Shown in pieces: positions 1 through 7,426 of a stretch of DNA of 24,174 bases; position 1 is the stretch's first letter, and each line of letters opens with the position of its first letter. The notes beneath the pieces are model-generated. The model searched no databases and was not told the origin of the DNA. It was given only the letters and a program-made list of their open reading frames with translations. The translations under genes and the position numbers were made by a program. The stretch is from NCBI GenBank assembly GCA_025458465.1, contig JALOSK010000006.1:1-24174 (forward strand). Reading direction: 5' to 3'. Source of the DNA: Sandarakinorhabdus sp. (GTDB lineage: Bacteria; Pseudomonadota; Alphaproteobacteria; Sphingomonadales; Sphingomonadaceae).

Positions 1-1280
1 GTGTAGGTCAGCCGGCCGGTCTTCCTGTCCTTCACCGGGCGCGGGCCGTTGAAGGTGATCATCGGATATTCCATGCCGCCCACCGGGCCGTTGACGCTCT
101 GCGCCACCGGATAGGGGTAGGGGAAGGCAAACTTGCCATAGACATCGATGGTGTGGGCGATGGACTTGGTGGAATAGGCATCCCACAGCGGCCGGGCTTC
201 CTTGGGATAGAAGCTCATCGCCATCACCAGCGGATTGGCCGGATCATCCTGGCGAACGCCCATCGCATCCCACACATATTTGCGACTGGATGCCCAGGCG
301 AAATCGCGCACGTTGCGGGCAGTGAAGCGCCACGTCCTGGCGCCGCTCGCCTTGGCCTTCTCGGCCGCGGCAGCCTCGGCAGGGGTGACGATATAGACGG
401 GTTCCTTGGCCGTGCGGGCCTGCGCCAGCCGCGCGCGCTGGGCCGCGGTGAGCACCTCGGCGGCGTTGGCCAGTTCGCCGGTGGCCGCCACGACATGATC
501 GGACGGCACCGTCAGGCTCACATCATAATCGCCGAATTCCAGCGTGAATTCGCCGCCACCCACAAAGGCCTTGTTGTGCCAGCCTTCATAATCGGAATAG
601 ACGGCGGCGCGCGGGAACCACTGGGCCGCCAGGAACAGGCAGTTGCCATCCTCGTCCGGCTTGGTGAAACATTCATAACCCGACCGGCCACCGATCACCC
701 GCGTCTCGATCAGCGGGAAGCTGAACTCGATCTTCACCACGGTGGAAGCGCCGCTGGCCAGCGGCGCCGGCAGATCGATGCGCATCAGGCTGTCCACGAT
801 GGTGAACGTCAGCGGACGCCCGCTGCCATCCGTCACCTTCAGGGCAGAAAACCCGCCTTCCCACTCCTTGTAGCGCATGGCGCGGCGCACGCCCGTCATG
901 CCGATGGCGCCGCCCGGACGCACCGTGTCGCTGCGCTCGGCAATGGAATCGCGGCGGAAACGGTTCTGGTCCATCAGCAGCCACAGGTAGCGCAGGCGAT
1001 CCGGGCTATTGTTGTGATAGGTGATGGTTTCGCTGCCGCTGATGCTGCGCTTGTCCTCGTCCAGCCGCGCGGCGATGCGATAATCCACCTTCTGCTGCCA
1101 GTAACGATGGCCGGGTTCGCCGGCGGCGTTGCGATAATCGGTGGGGGTTGGCCAATCCTCGCCCTCGAGCTGGCGGAACTTGTCGACAAAATCGCCCTTG
1201 GTCTGAACGATGGGGTTCGCCAGCGCCGGCGCACAGATGGCCAGCGCCACCGCCACAAGCAGACCGCCAAAGTTGCGCAT
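1..1280 (-). CDS. M1 family metallopeptidase, N-terminal part (runs off left edge)
   Basis: I translated this on the minus strand from the ATG whose complement is at 1278-1280; it stays open to base 1, so about 426 residues are visible and the 3' end is missing. Residues 1-21 form a Sec signal peptide (MRNFGGLLVAVALAICAPALA, then NP), which predicts a periplasmic enzyme. The following region (YWQQKVDYRIAARLDED, SGSETITYHNNSPD, LRYLWLLMDQNRF) is the beta-rich N-terminal saddle typical of bacterial M1 aminopeptidase-like proteins. GGMEYPMITF near residue 402 matches the GAMEN-type substrate-binding motif of M1 peptidases. The HEXXH zinc site normally lies about 30-40 residues later, beyond the window, so catalytic competence cannot be judged. 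The family cleaves N-terminal amino acids from peptides. The gene is divergent from the small secreted protein gene at 1462. Confidence 0.88.
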   Translation of the reverse strand, partial: MRNFGGLLVAVALAICAPALANPIVQTKGDFVDKFRQLEGEDWPTPTDYRNAAGEPGHRYWQQKVDYRIAARLDEDKRSISGSETITYHNNSPDRLRYLWLLMDQNRFRRDSIAERSDTVRPGGAIGMTGVRRAMRYKEWEGGFSALKVTDGSGRPLTFTIVDSLMRIDLPAPLASGASTVVKIEFSFPLIETRVIGGRSGYECFTKPDEDGNCLFLAAQWFPRAAVYSDYEGWHNKAFVGGGEFTLEFGDYDVSLTVPSDHVVAATGELANAAEVLTAAQRARLAQARTAKEPVYIVTPAEAAAAEKAKASGARTWRFTARNVRDFAWASSRKYVWDAMGVRQDDPANPLVMAMSFYPKEARPLWDAYSTKSIAHTIDVYGKFAFPYPYPVAQSVNGPVGGMEYPMITFNGPRPVKDRKTGRLTY

Positions 1281-1461
1281 GCGTCACTCCCCAACCGCGC
1301 CATCAAGAAAGTTTGCCCCAATGCCCAGCCGCGCCGGGCATTGCAAGCCGCGCACCTGCGCCATTTGCCCCACCCCATTTGCCCCACCCTTGCCAGCGTT
1401 GCGCCCGGGAACGCACTGTGACATTGTTACAGATGAAGATTCGCGCATCGGGAGGAACATC
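1281..1461. promoter_or_regulatory. Divergent intergenic region with repeats and a near-palindrome
   Basis: This gap must hold the promoters of both the leftward M1 peptidase and the rightward small secreted protein. Directly visible are: an 8-bp inverted repeat CAATGCCC/GGGCATTG at 1319-1326 and 1336-1343; two perfect tandem copies of the 14-mer CCATTTGCCCCACC at 1361-1374 and 1375-1388; and a 17-bp imperfect palindrome CTGTGACATTGTTACAG at 1416-1432, about 20 bases upstream of the ribosome binding site GGAGGA (1451-1456). I could not identify convincing -35/-10 hexamers. The palindrome is the best candidate operator, but no regulator can be named from sequence. Confidence 0.45.
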
Positions 1462-1752
1462 ATGCGCATCACGTTCGCGATTGTCGCCGTTTCCGTCACT
1501 GTCATGGCCGCCCCTGCTCTGGCCTGCGCCTTCGATGGCATGCCGGGATACAGCCATTACAACGCCGACGGCAGCGATCCCTATGCCGGCGCCTATGCCG
1601 AAGCGGCGGCCCGCATTGCCGAACAGCGCCGCCAGGAAGCGATCGAGAACGCCCGCCTTGCCATGCTGAAGCGACTGGGCATGGCCGATGGCACCGAAAC
1701 TGCCCGGGCCGATGGCAGCACGCCTGCCGCCGTGGCAAATGCCCAGCCCTGA
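1462..1752 (+). CDS. Small secreted protein of unknown function (96 aa)
   Basis: The ATG at 1462 follows a good Shine-Dalgarno (GGAGGA, 1451-1456). The product begins with a Sec signal peptide (MRITFAIVAVSVTVMAAPALA) with a likely AxA cleavage before Cys22. The residue at -3 is Ala rather than Leu, so a lipobox is not supported. The mature part starts with an aromatic/Gly/Asp-rich stretch (CAFDGMPGYSHYNADGSDPY). A strongly helical, charged segment follows (about residues 43-70, AARIAEQRRQEAIENARLAM) that could form a coiled coil, and then a low-complexity Ala/Thr tail. I do not recognise a family. Its 3' end overlaps the proposed start of the ABC ATPase gene by 14 bases, so it may be co-transcribed with that cluster, although a terminator-like hairpin lies just past its stop. 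An open frame extends upstream to 1210, but the ribosome binding site and signal peptide favour 1462. Confidence 0.75.
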   Translation: MRITFAIVAVSVTVMAAPALACAFDGMPGYSHYNADGSDPYAGAYAEAAARIAEQRRQEAIENARLAMLKRLGMADGTETARADGSTPAAVANAQP

Positions 1753-2461
1753 AACGCTGAACAGCAACGGTCTGCCGCAAGGGCCCCTGGTCGAAACCAG
1801 GGGCCTTTCGCATGAACGGGCCGAAAACGGGGTGTCCCGCCGCGTCATGGCCATTGGCGACTGGTCGCTGCAGCCCGGGCACCACGCGCTGCTGCTGGGG
1901 CCGTCAGGGTCCGGCAAGTCCACCTTCATCAACATCGTCACCGGCCTGTTGACGCCCAGTCACGGCGAATTGCGCGTGGCCGGCGAACCCATGTCCACCC
2001 TGTCGCCGGCGGGGCGCGACGCCCTGCGCCGGCGCACCATCGGCCTGGTATTCCAGACGCTGCGATTGATCCCGGCGCTGTCGGTGGCCGGCAATCTGGC
2101 GCTGGCGCAGAAACTGGCGCTGGGCGTGGTGGATCGGGCCGAAATCGATCGCCTGATCGCACGTGTTGGCCTGGCCCACCGCGCCGAGGCCCGCCCGCGC
2201 CAATTGTCCCAGGGCGAAGGCCAGCGCGCCGCCATTGCCCGCGCGCTGGTCACCCGTCCGCGCCTGCTGGTCGCCGATGAACCGACCTCGGCGCTGGACG
2301 ATGCCAACGCCGCGCGCATGATCGATCTGATGTTCGAGACGGCCGACGCCACCGGCGCCACCCTGCTGATCGCCACCCATGATGGCCGCATTGCGCACCG
2401 CTTCGCCAACCGCCTGGATCTGGTGGCGCCGCAGGCCCCAGTTACCGCGGCTGCAGCATGA
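1739..2461 (+). CDS. ABC transporter ATP-binding protein (LolD/MacB-like class)
   Basis: This is a 240-residue nucleotide-binding subunit. Visible motifs are Walker A GPSGSGKS (54-61), Q-loop FQ (Q106), a variant signature LSQGE (156-160), Walker B RLLVADEP (175-182), D-loop SALDD and H-loop H214 (IATHDGR). LSQGE instead of LSGGQ is common in this LolD/YbbA-like class. The start is uncertain. The residues LVETRGLSHER (17-27) align with the usual N-terminal strand of the family, which requires a start upstream of them, and ATG 1739 is the only nearby in-frame ATG that fits. It lacks a clear Shine-Dalgarno and overlaps the upstream gene, suggesting translational coupling. ATG 1847 is the alternative but would cut the first strand. 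The stop overlaps the permease ATG (ATGA at 2458-2461). It presumably energises that type VII (MacB/FtsX-like) permease at the inner membrane. Confidence 0.9.
   Translation: MPSPETLNSNGLPQGPLVETRGLSHERAENGVSRRVMAIGDWSLQPGHHALLLGPSGSGKSTFINIVTGLLTPSHGELRVAGEPMSTLSPAGRDALRRRTIGLVFQTLRLIPALSVAGNLALAQKLALGVVDRAEIDRLIARVGLAHRAEARPRQLSQGEGQRAAIARALVTRPRLLVADEPTSALDDANAARMIDLMFETADATGATLLIATHDGRIAHRFANRLDLVAPQAPVTAAAA
1782..1808 (+). terminator. Terminator-like hairpin inside the ATPase's first codons
   Basis: A perfect 9-bp stem GGCCCCTGG (1782-1790) / CCAGGGGCC (1797-1805) encloses the loop TCGAAA, followed by TTT (1806-1808). The preceding AAG can extend the pairing onto the TTT. It lies 30 bases after the stop of the small secreted protein gene, as an intrinsic terminator would, yet it is read through as coding sequence for residues of the ABC ATPase N-terminus. 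The U-tract is short, so termination may be partial. It could also be a chance coding hairpin. Confidence 0.5.
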
Positions 2462-3726
2462 TCGGCCTCAGCCTCGCCTATCTGCGCGACCGGGCGCTCA
2501 ACACCGCGCTCAACATCCTTTTGCTTGGCCTGGGTGTTGCCAGCCTTGTCATCCTGCTGCTGTTTTCCAGCCAGCTTGAAAACCGCTTCGACCGCGACGC
2601 CCAGGGCATCGACATGGTGGTGGGCGCCAAGGGCTCGCCGCTGCAGCTGATCCTGTCTTCAGTCTACCATGTCGATATCCCGACCGGGAATGTGCCGCTG
2701 GACACGGTGGAGCTGCTGCGCCGTCAGTTGGGCGTGGCCGAAGCCATCCCGCTGGCGCTGGGCGACAGTTTCCGCAGTTTCCGCATTGTCGGCACCGAGC
2801 CGGCCTATCCCGCGCTGCTGGGCGCCAGCCTGGCCGATGGCCGCATGTTCGCAGCGCCAATGGAAGCCGTGATCGGTGCCGAGGTCGCCACCCGCACTGG
2901 CGCCGGCCTTGGCCAGCGCTTCGTGGGCGGCCACGGGATGGGCGGCGGCGACGAGGGCCCCAAGCACGAGGAACAGCCGTTCATCGTGGTCGGCCGCCTC
3001 AAGCCCACCGGAACGGTGATCGACAGGCTGATCCTGACCCGTGTTGAAAGCGTATGGTCCGTGCACGGGATCGAGGCCCCGCACGCCGATGACCATCACG
3101 ACGGCGAAACCGCAGCCGAGCACGCCGCGCACGACCATGATGGCGAAAGCGCCGAGGAACACGCCGCGCACGCCAGCCCGGCAGAGGTGACCGCCGTTCT
3201 GGTGCGCTTTGGCAGCCCGATTGCCGCCGTGCGCCTGCCCGGCTTCGTCAACCGCCAGACCAATCTGCAGGCCGCGGTGCCGGCGGTGGAAGTGTCCCGC
3301 CTGCTCAGCCTGGTGGGCGTCGGGCTGGATGCGGTGCGGGCCTTTGCCGTGCTGCTGATGATCACCGCCGGGCTGTCGATCTTCGTGGCACTGCTGACGG
3401 CGCTGAAGGAACGCGAGGCCGACATGGCGATGCTGCGTGTCATCGGCGCCAGCCGCGCCGCCATCATCGGCCAGGTGGCCAGCGAGGGGCTGATCCTGGC
3501 CGCTGCCGGTGCGGCGCTTGGGCTGATGCTGGGCCACGGCGTGATTGCGCTGGCGGCCGCCAATATCGAACAACTGCATCAGCTGGGCCTGTCTGCCGCG
3601 CGCTTCCATCCCGGCGAGGCGTGGATCGTGGCCGCCGCGCTGGCGATCGGGCTGATTGCCGCCTTGATTCCGGCACTGCGTGTGCTGCAGTCTGATATTG
3701 CCGAAACCCTTGCCAATGCCCGTTAG
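2458..3726 (+). CDS. ABC transporter permease, FtsX/MacB type, with His-rich periplasmic loop
   Basis: This 422-residue protein has one N-terminal membrane helix (about 14-36), a large extracytoplasmic domain (about 40-285), and three C-terminal helices (about 290-315, 340-370 and 385-410). That is the four-helix topology of MacB/LolC/FtsX permeases. The segment LKEREADMAMLRVIGASR (about 316-333) is the conserved cytoplasmic coupling motif of FtsX domains. Residues 203-238 are a low-complexity His/Asp/Glu-rich stretch made of two near-identical units (DHHDGETAAEHAAH, then DHDGESAEEHAAH), consistent with metal binding. The gene overlaps the ATPase stop by ATGA and is followed after 10 bases by the DUF3299 gene. 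Similar ATPase/permease/DUF3299 sets are linked to zinc acquisition in Vibrio (ZrgABCDE). The metal role here is an inference from that context and the loop. Confidence 0.9.
   Translation: MIGLSLAYLRDRALNTALNILLLGLGVASLVILLLFSSQLENRFDRDAQGIDMVVGAKGSPLQLILSSVYHVDIPTGNVPLDTVELLRRQLGVAEAIPLALGDSFRSFRIVGTEPAYPALLGASLADGRMFAAPMEAVIGAEVATRTGAGLGQRFVGGHGMGGGDEGPKHEEQPFIVVGRLKPTGTVIDRLILTRVESVWSVHGIEAPHADDHHDGETAAEHAAHDHDGESAEEHAAHASPAEVTAVLVRFGSPIAAVRLPGFVNRQTNLQAAVPAVEVSRLLSLVGVGLDAVRAFAVLLMITAGLSIFVALLTALKEREADMAMLRVIGASRAAIIGQVASEGLILAAAGAALGLMLGHGVIALAAANIEQLHQLGLSAARFHPGEAWIVAAALAIGLIAALIPALRVLQSDIAETLANAR
3091..3171 (+). repeat. In-frame tandem duplication encoding the His-rich loop
   Basis: The first copy at 3091-3132 (42 bases) encodes DHHDGETAAEHAAH and the second at 3133-3171 (39 bases) encodes DHDGESAEEHAAH. 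The copies keep the HDGE and EHAAH blocks and have diverged at synonymous and a few nonsynonymous sites, so the duplication is not very recent. The preceding HADDH extends the acidic/histidine character. Confidence 0.8.
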
Positions 3727-3736
3727 GAGGAAACGC

Positions 3737-4228
3737 ATGTCTCCCCGTCCTGTTCTTGCTGCCGCCCTGCTCGCCGCCCTGCTGGCCGGCCCGGCGGCCC
3801 TGGCCCAGACGGCCAAGCCCGATCTGAAGCCGTCGGAAGCCATCTGGAAGCCGGCGCCCACCCCGCCGGGCGGCGTGCCCTGGCAGGTGCTCGAATCCGC
3901 CAAGGAAGATCCCGCTGCGGCCAAGACCGGCGCGGTGAAGCCGGTGTATCCGGCGGCGGTCAGATCGCTGGCCGGCAAGAAGGTGAAGATCAACGGCTAC
4001 ATGCTGCCGCTGGGCAAGGGCGCCAGCCAGAGCCATTTCGTGCTGCTGGCCTATCCGCCCGATTGCCCCTTCCACCTCAACCCCGGCCCGCAACAGTTCA
4101 TCGAGGTGAAGGTCTCCAGCGCCGTTCCGATGAACTATGATGTGCGCACCATCGAAGGCACGCTGGAACTGGCCGGCGGCGACGGCAGCGGCGTGTTCTA
4201 CAAGATCAGCGACGGGAAAGAGATGTGA
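3737..4228 (+). CDS. Exported DUF3299 domain protein
   Basis: This 163-residue protein starts at an ATG with a strong Shine-Dalgarno (AGGAGG, 3725-3730). A Sec signal peptide (about residues 1-23, ending PAALAQ) puts it in the periplasm. The C-terminal half carries DUF3299 hallmarks: a small Gly-containing barrel-like segment (KKVKINGYMLPL, about 86-97), LAYPPDCPFHLNPGPQQFIEV with a conserved Cys-Pro-x-His (about 112-132), and the closing strand DVRTIEGTLEL. DUF3299 proteins are typically encoded with a MacB/FtsX-type permease and its ATPase, as here. The biochemical function is unknown; the invariant Cys and His could bind a metal, which is an inference. The last codons overlap the GTG start of the serine hydrolase gene by four bases. 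Confidence 0.88.
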   Translation: MSPRPVLAAALLAALLAGPAALAQTAKPDLKPSEAIWKPAPTPPGGVPWQVLESAKEDPAAAKTGAVKPVYPAAVRSLAGKKVKINGYMLPLGKGASQSHFVLLAYPPDCPFHLNPGPQQFIEVKVSSAVPMNYDVRTIEGTLELAGGDGSGVFYKISDGKEM

Positions 4229-5697
4229 GGGCGCTGCTGGCGGCTGTTCTGCTGGCCGCAGCGCCGGCAACGGCCGCCCCCCTGCCCGCCGATCTTGCCG
4301 CCCGCATCGACGAGAACATGCGGGCCGCGGCAAACATGGCCCCGTGGCCCGGCATTGCCTGGGGCATCGTGAAGCGCGGCGAGGGGCTGGTGCACAGCGG
4401 GCACCACGGACTTGCAGACGTGGCCAGCGAGCGCAAGGTGGAGGCGGACACGCGATTCCGCATCGCCAGCATGACCAAGGCCTTCACCGCGCTCACCATC
4501 CACGAGCTCGCGGCAGAAGGCAAAATCCGCCTCGATGATCCGGTGGCAAGACATGTGCCGGAAATGGCCGGCTGGGGCGATGCGCTCACCATCACCGATC
4601 TTGTCCATCACATGGCCGGTTTCGTCACCGATGATCCGTGGGGAGACCGGCAGACGCCCTTGCCGGAAGCCGAATTCACCGCGCTTCTGAAGGCCGGCGT
4701 ACCGTTCACGCGCGCGCCGGGCCTGACCCATGAATATTCCAATCTGGGCTATGCCATCCTTGGCCGGGTGATCCGCAACGTGACCGGCCAGCCGTTCGAG
4801 GCCGAAATCGCCCGCCGCCGGTTCCAGCCGTTGGGGATGAACGCCACCACGTTCAACCTCGCTGACGTGCCGCAGGGCAAGCTGGCCACCGGCTGGCGCT
4901 GGGAAGACCAGCAATGGAAGCGGGAACCGGACATGGCACCCGGCACGTTCGGCGCCATGGGCGGCGTGATCACCACCGTGCCCGATTATGCGCGCTGGAT
5001 CGATCACCTCCTGTCCGCATGGCCAGCCGCCGCGCCGGGGACAGCAGAACCGAAAGCCCGCGCCACCATCCGCAGCCTGCTGCGCGGCGAAGGCTCCCCG
5101 CGCGGCATCAACCGACCCGGCGATGGCAACGTGCCCTTCTGCCGGGTCGCGGTCGTCTATGGCGGCGGCCTCAGGGTGGGCGAGGATTGCACCATGGGCC
5201 GGGTCGCCTTCCACGGCGGCGGCTACCCCGGCTATGGCAGCCACATGGTGTTTGCACCCGATGGCGGCTGGGGCGTTTTCGTCTTCAGCAACAACACCTA
5301 TGCCGGCCCGGCCGGTCTCGCCTGGGCAGCGCTGATGGCCATTCAGGAGGCCGGGTTGATGAAGGCCGACGCGTTGCCGGTGTCGCCCGCGTTGCAGACC
5401 GCCGCCGCCGGCGTCGAGCGCATCCTGGCCAGCGGGCGCGTGGCAGCAGACCCTGCGCTGCTGGCGATCAACCTGCTGATGGACCGCGATGCCGCCCACC
5501 GCGATGCCGCCCTGGCGGCCATCCGCAGCCGCACTGGTCGCTGCGACGCGCCGCTGCTCACGGCCGCCGGCGCGCTGGAAGGCACGCTGCGCTGGCGTTG
5601 TCGCAATGGGACGCTCAGCGCCCAGCTCCTCCTCGCCCCCACCCCCAGCCCGCAACTACAGGCACTGGACTGGCGCTTCGAGGCCGACGAACGCTGA
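4225..5697 (+). CDS. Exported serine hydrolase, beta-lactamase (class C/DD-peptidase) family
   Basis: This 490-residue protein starts at GTG 4225, which overlaps the DUF3299 stop (GTGA) and gives a clean signal peptide (MRALLAAVLLAAAPATAA). The three active-site motifs of the class C/penicillin-binding-protein-like fold are present: SxxK as SMTK with nucleophile Ser82 and Lys85, YxN as YSN at 171-173, and HGG at 330-332 in place of KTG. The family includes esterases, D-aminopeptidases and DD-peptidases, so the substrate cannot be assigned. About 110 C-terminal residues after the catalytic domain form a separate, poorly conserved region ending in a beta-rich tail (GTLRWRCRNGTLSAQLLL). It is translationally coupled to the ABC cluster but is not a usual partner, so a shared function is open. 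The stop is five bases from the convergent tRNA-Pro gene. Confidence 0.9.
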   Translation: MRALLAAVLLAAAPATAAPLPADLAARIDENMRAAANMAPWPGIAWGIVKRGEGLVHSGHHGLADVASERKVEADTRFRIASMTKAFTALTIHELAAEGKIRLDDPVARHVPEMAGWGDALTITDLVHHMAGFVTDDPWGDRQTPLPEAEFTALLKAGVPFTRAPGLTHEYSNLGYAILGRVIRNVTGQPFEAEIARRRFQPLGMNATTFNLADVPQGKLATGWRWEDQQWKREPDMAPGTFGAMGGVITTVPDYARWIDHLLSAWPAAAPGTAEPKARATIRSLLRGEGSPRGINRPGDGNVPFCRVAVVYGGGLRVGEDCTMGRVAFHGGGYPGYGSHMVFAPDGGWGVFVFSNNTYAGPAGLAWAALMAIQEAGLMKADALPVSPALQTAAAGVERILASGRVAADPALLAINLLMDRDAAHRDAALAAIRSRTGRCDAPLLTAAGALEGTLRWRCRNGTLSAQLLLAPTPSPQLQALDWRFEADER

Positions 5698-5701
5698 AAC
5701 G

Positions 5702-5779
<78 letters not shown>

Positions 5780-5812
5780 ATGGTGGCCGGCAGCCCGGCA
5801 TGGGCGATCGGG

Positions 5813-7414
5813 ATGCGGCTGGATGCGATCATCATTGGCGGTGGCCACAACGGGCTGGTGACGGCCTTCTATCTCGCGCAGGCCGGGTTGAAGGTGCACG
5901 TGTGCGAGGCGCGGTCCGTGGTGGGCGGGGCGTGCGTGACCGAGGAGTTCGCGCCGGGGTTCCGCAATTCCACCGCCAGCTACACCGTTTCCCTGTTGCA
6001 GCAAAAGGTGGCGGCCGACATGCGGCTGGCCGATCATGGTCTGAAGATCGTGCTGCGGCCTTTGAACAATTTCCTGCCGCTGGACGGCGACTATCTGAAG
6101 CTGGGTGCCGGGCAGACGCAGGCCGAGGTGGCGCGCTTTTCGGCAAGGGACGCCGCCGCCCTGCCCGCCTATGATGCGCGGCTGGAGGTGCTGGCCGATC
6201 AGATGCGGCGGCTGGCGCTGCAGACGCCGCCGGGGCGCGGGCTGAAGGGGCTGGCGGCGTTGGCCGTGCAGGGATGGCCGCTGCTGGGGCTGGACGCCGC
6301 CGAACAGCGCGACCTGCTCGCCCTGTTCACCCGCTCGGCCCGCGAATTCCTGGATGGCTGGTTTGAAAGCGACCCTATCAAGGCGGTGCTGGGCTTCGAT
6401 TCCATCGTTGGCCATTTCGCCAGCCCTGACACCCCGGGTTCGGCCTATGTGCTGCTGCACCATGTGTTCGGGCAGGCGTGTGGCATCAAGGGCGCCTGGG
6501 GCCATGCCATCGGCGGCATGGGCAGCATCACGCAGGCGATGGCGAAGGCCTGCGCTGCGGCTGGTGTTTCCATTGGGCTGGACGAGCGGGTGGCGCGGGT
6601 GAACGTGGCGGGCGGCCCAAATGGAAACCGGGTGCGCGGCGTGACGCTGGAAGATGGCCGCGTGCTGGAAGCGCCGATCGTGGCCAGCAACGCCGGCCCG
6701 GCGCTGCTGTTCCGGCAATTGGTGGACCGCGCCGATGTGCCGGCCGATTTCACCCGCGCCATGGATGGCTATGCCGCCGGTTCGGGCACGTTCCGCATGA
6801 ATGTCGCGCTGTCGGAACTGCCGGATTTTTCCGTGCTGCCGGGGCCGGGCGCGCATCTTGGCGCCGGCATCATCATGGCACCATCGCTGGATTACATGGA
6901 CCGCGCCTATACGGACGCGAAGGCGCACGGCTGGTCTCGCCAGCCCATCGTGGAGATGCTGATCCCCTCCACGCTGGATGACACGCTGGCACCGCCGGGG
7001 CGGCACGTGGCCAGCCTGTTCTGCTTCTGCCAGCAGTTCGCGCCAGCACTGCCAAACGGGCAAAGCTGGGACGATGTGCGCGAGGATGTTGCCGATCTGA
7101 TCATCGACACGGTGACCGCGCACGCCCCCAACTTCAAGGCCAGCATCATTGCGCGGCAGATTCATTCACCGCTCGATCTGGAACGCAAGTTCGGGCTGGT
7201 GGGCGGAGATATCTTCCACGGCCGCATCAGCCTTGATCAATTGTGGGCCGCCCGGCCCGTGCTGGGCCATGGTGATCATCGGATGCCGATCCGCGGCCTC
7301 TATCTGTGCGGCAGCGGCGCCCATCCCGGCGGCGGCGTGACCGGTGCGCCTGGGCACAATGCGGCGCGGGAGATATTGGCGGACAGGCGCGTTTACAGCC
7401 GCTTGCGGGTGTAA
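5813..7414 (+). CDS. FAD-dependent oxidoreductase, phytoene-desaturase/PYROXD2-like
   Basis: This 533-residue flavoprotein starts at the ATG giving MRLDAIIIGGGHNGL, where the Rossmann dinucleotide motif GGGHNG (9-14) sits right at the N-terminus. An earlier in-frame ATG at 5780 abuts the tRNA 5' end and adds only a non-conserved stretch. The block EARSVVGGACVTEEF follows as in the family, and the C-terminal FAD motif GLYLCGSGAHPGGGVTGAPG (about 500-519) is nearly invariant in PYROXD2-like proteins. These belong to the phytoene desaturase/amine oxidase superfamily. No carotenoid genes lie nearby, so a role in carotenoid synthesis is not supported, and the substrate of this branch is unknown. 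The gene stands alone, convergent with the APC permease gene after a 12-base gap. No terminator is evident between them. Confidence 0.88.
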   Translation: MRLDAIIIGGGHNGLVTAFYLAQAGLKVHVCEARSVVGGACVTEEFAPGFRNSTASYTVSLLQQKVAADMRLADHGLKIVLRPLNNFLPLDGDYLKLGAGQTQAEVARFSARDAAALPAYDARLEVLADQMRRLALQTPPGRGLKGLAALAVQGWPLLGLDAAEQRDLLALFTRSAREFLDGWFESDPIKAVLGFDSIVGHFASPDTPGSAYVLLHHVFGQACGIKGAWGHAIGGMGSITQAMAKACAAAGVSIGLDERVARVNVAGGPNGNRVRGVTLEDGRVLEAPIVASNAGPALLFRQLVDRADVPADFTRAMDGYAAGSGTFRMNVALSELPDFSVLPGPGAHLGAGIIMAPSLDYMDRAYTDAKAHGWSRQPIVEMLIPSTLDDTLAPPGRHVASLFCFCQQFAPALPNGQSWDDVREDVADLIIDTVTAHAPNFKASIIARQIHSPLDLERKFGLVGGDIFHGRISLDQLWAARPVLGHGDHRMPIRGLYLCGSGAHPGGGVTGAPGHNAAREILADRRVYSRLRV

Positions 7415-7426
7415 GCTAACGAAACC

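Noticed and set aside
153..1421. Plus-strand 422-codon frame at the left edge.
   Set aside because: It is antisense to the M1 peptidase, whose signal peptide and GGMEY motif are clear; the plus frame has only Gly/Ala/His-rich sequence.
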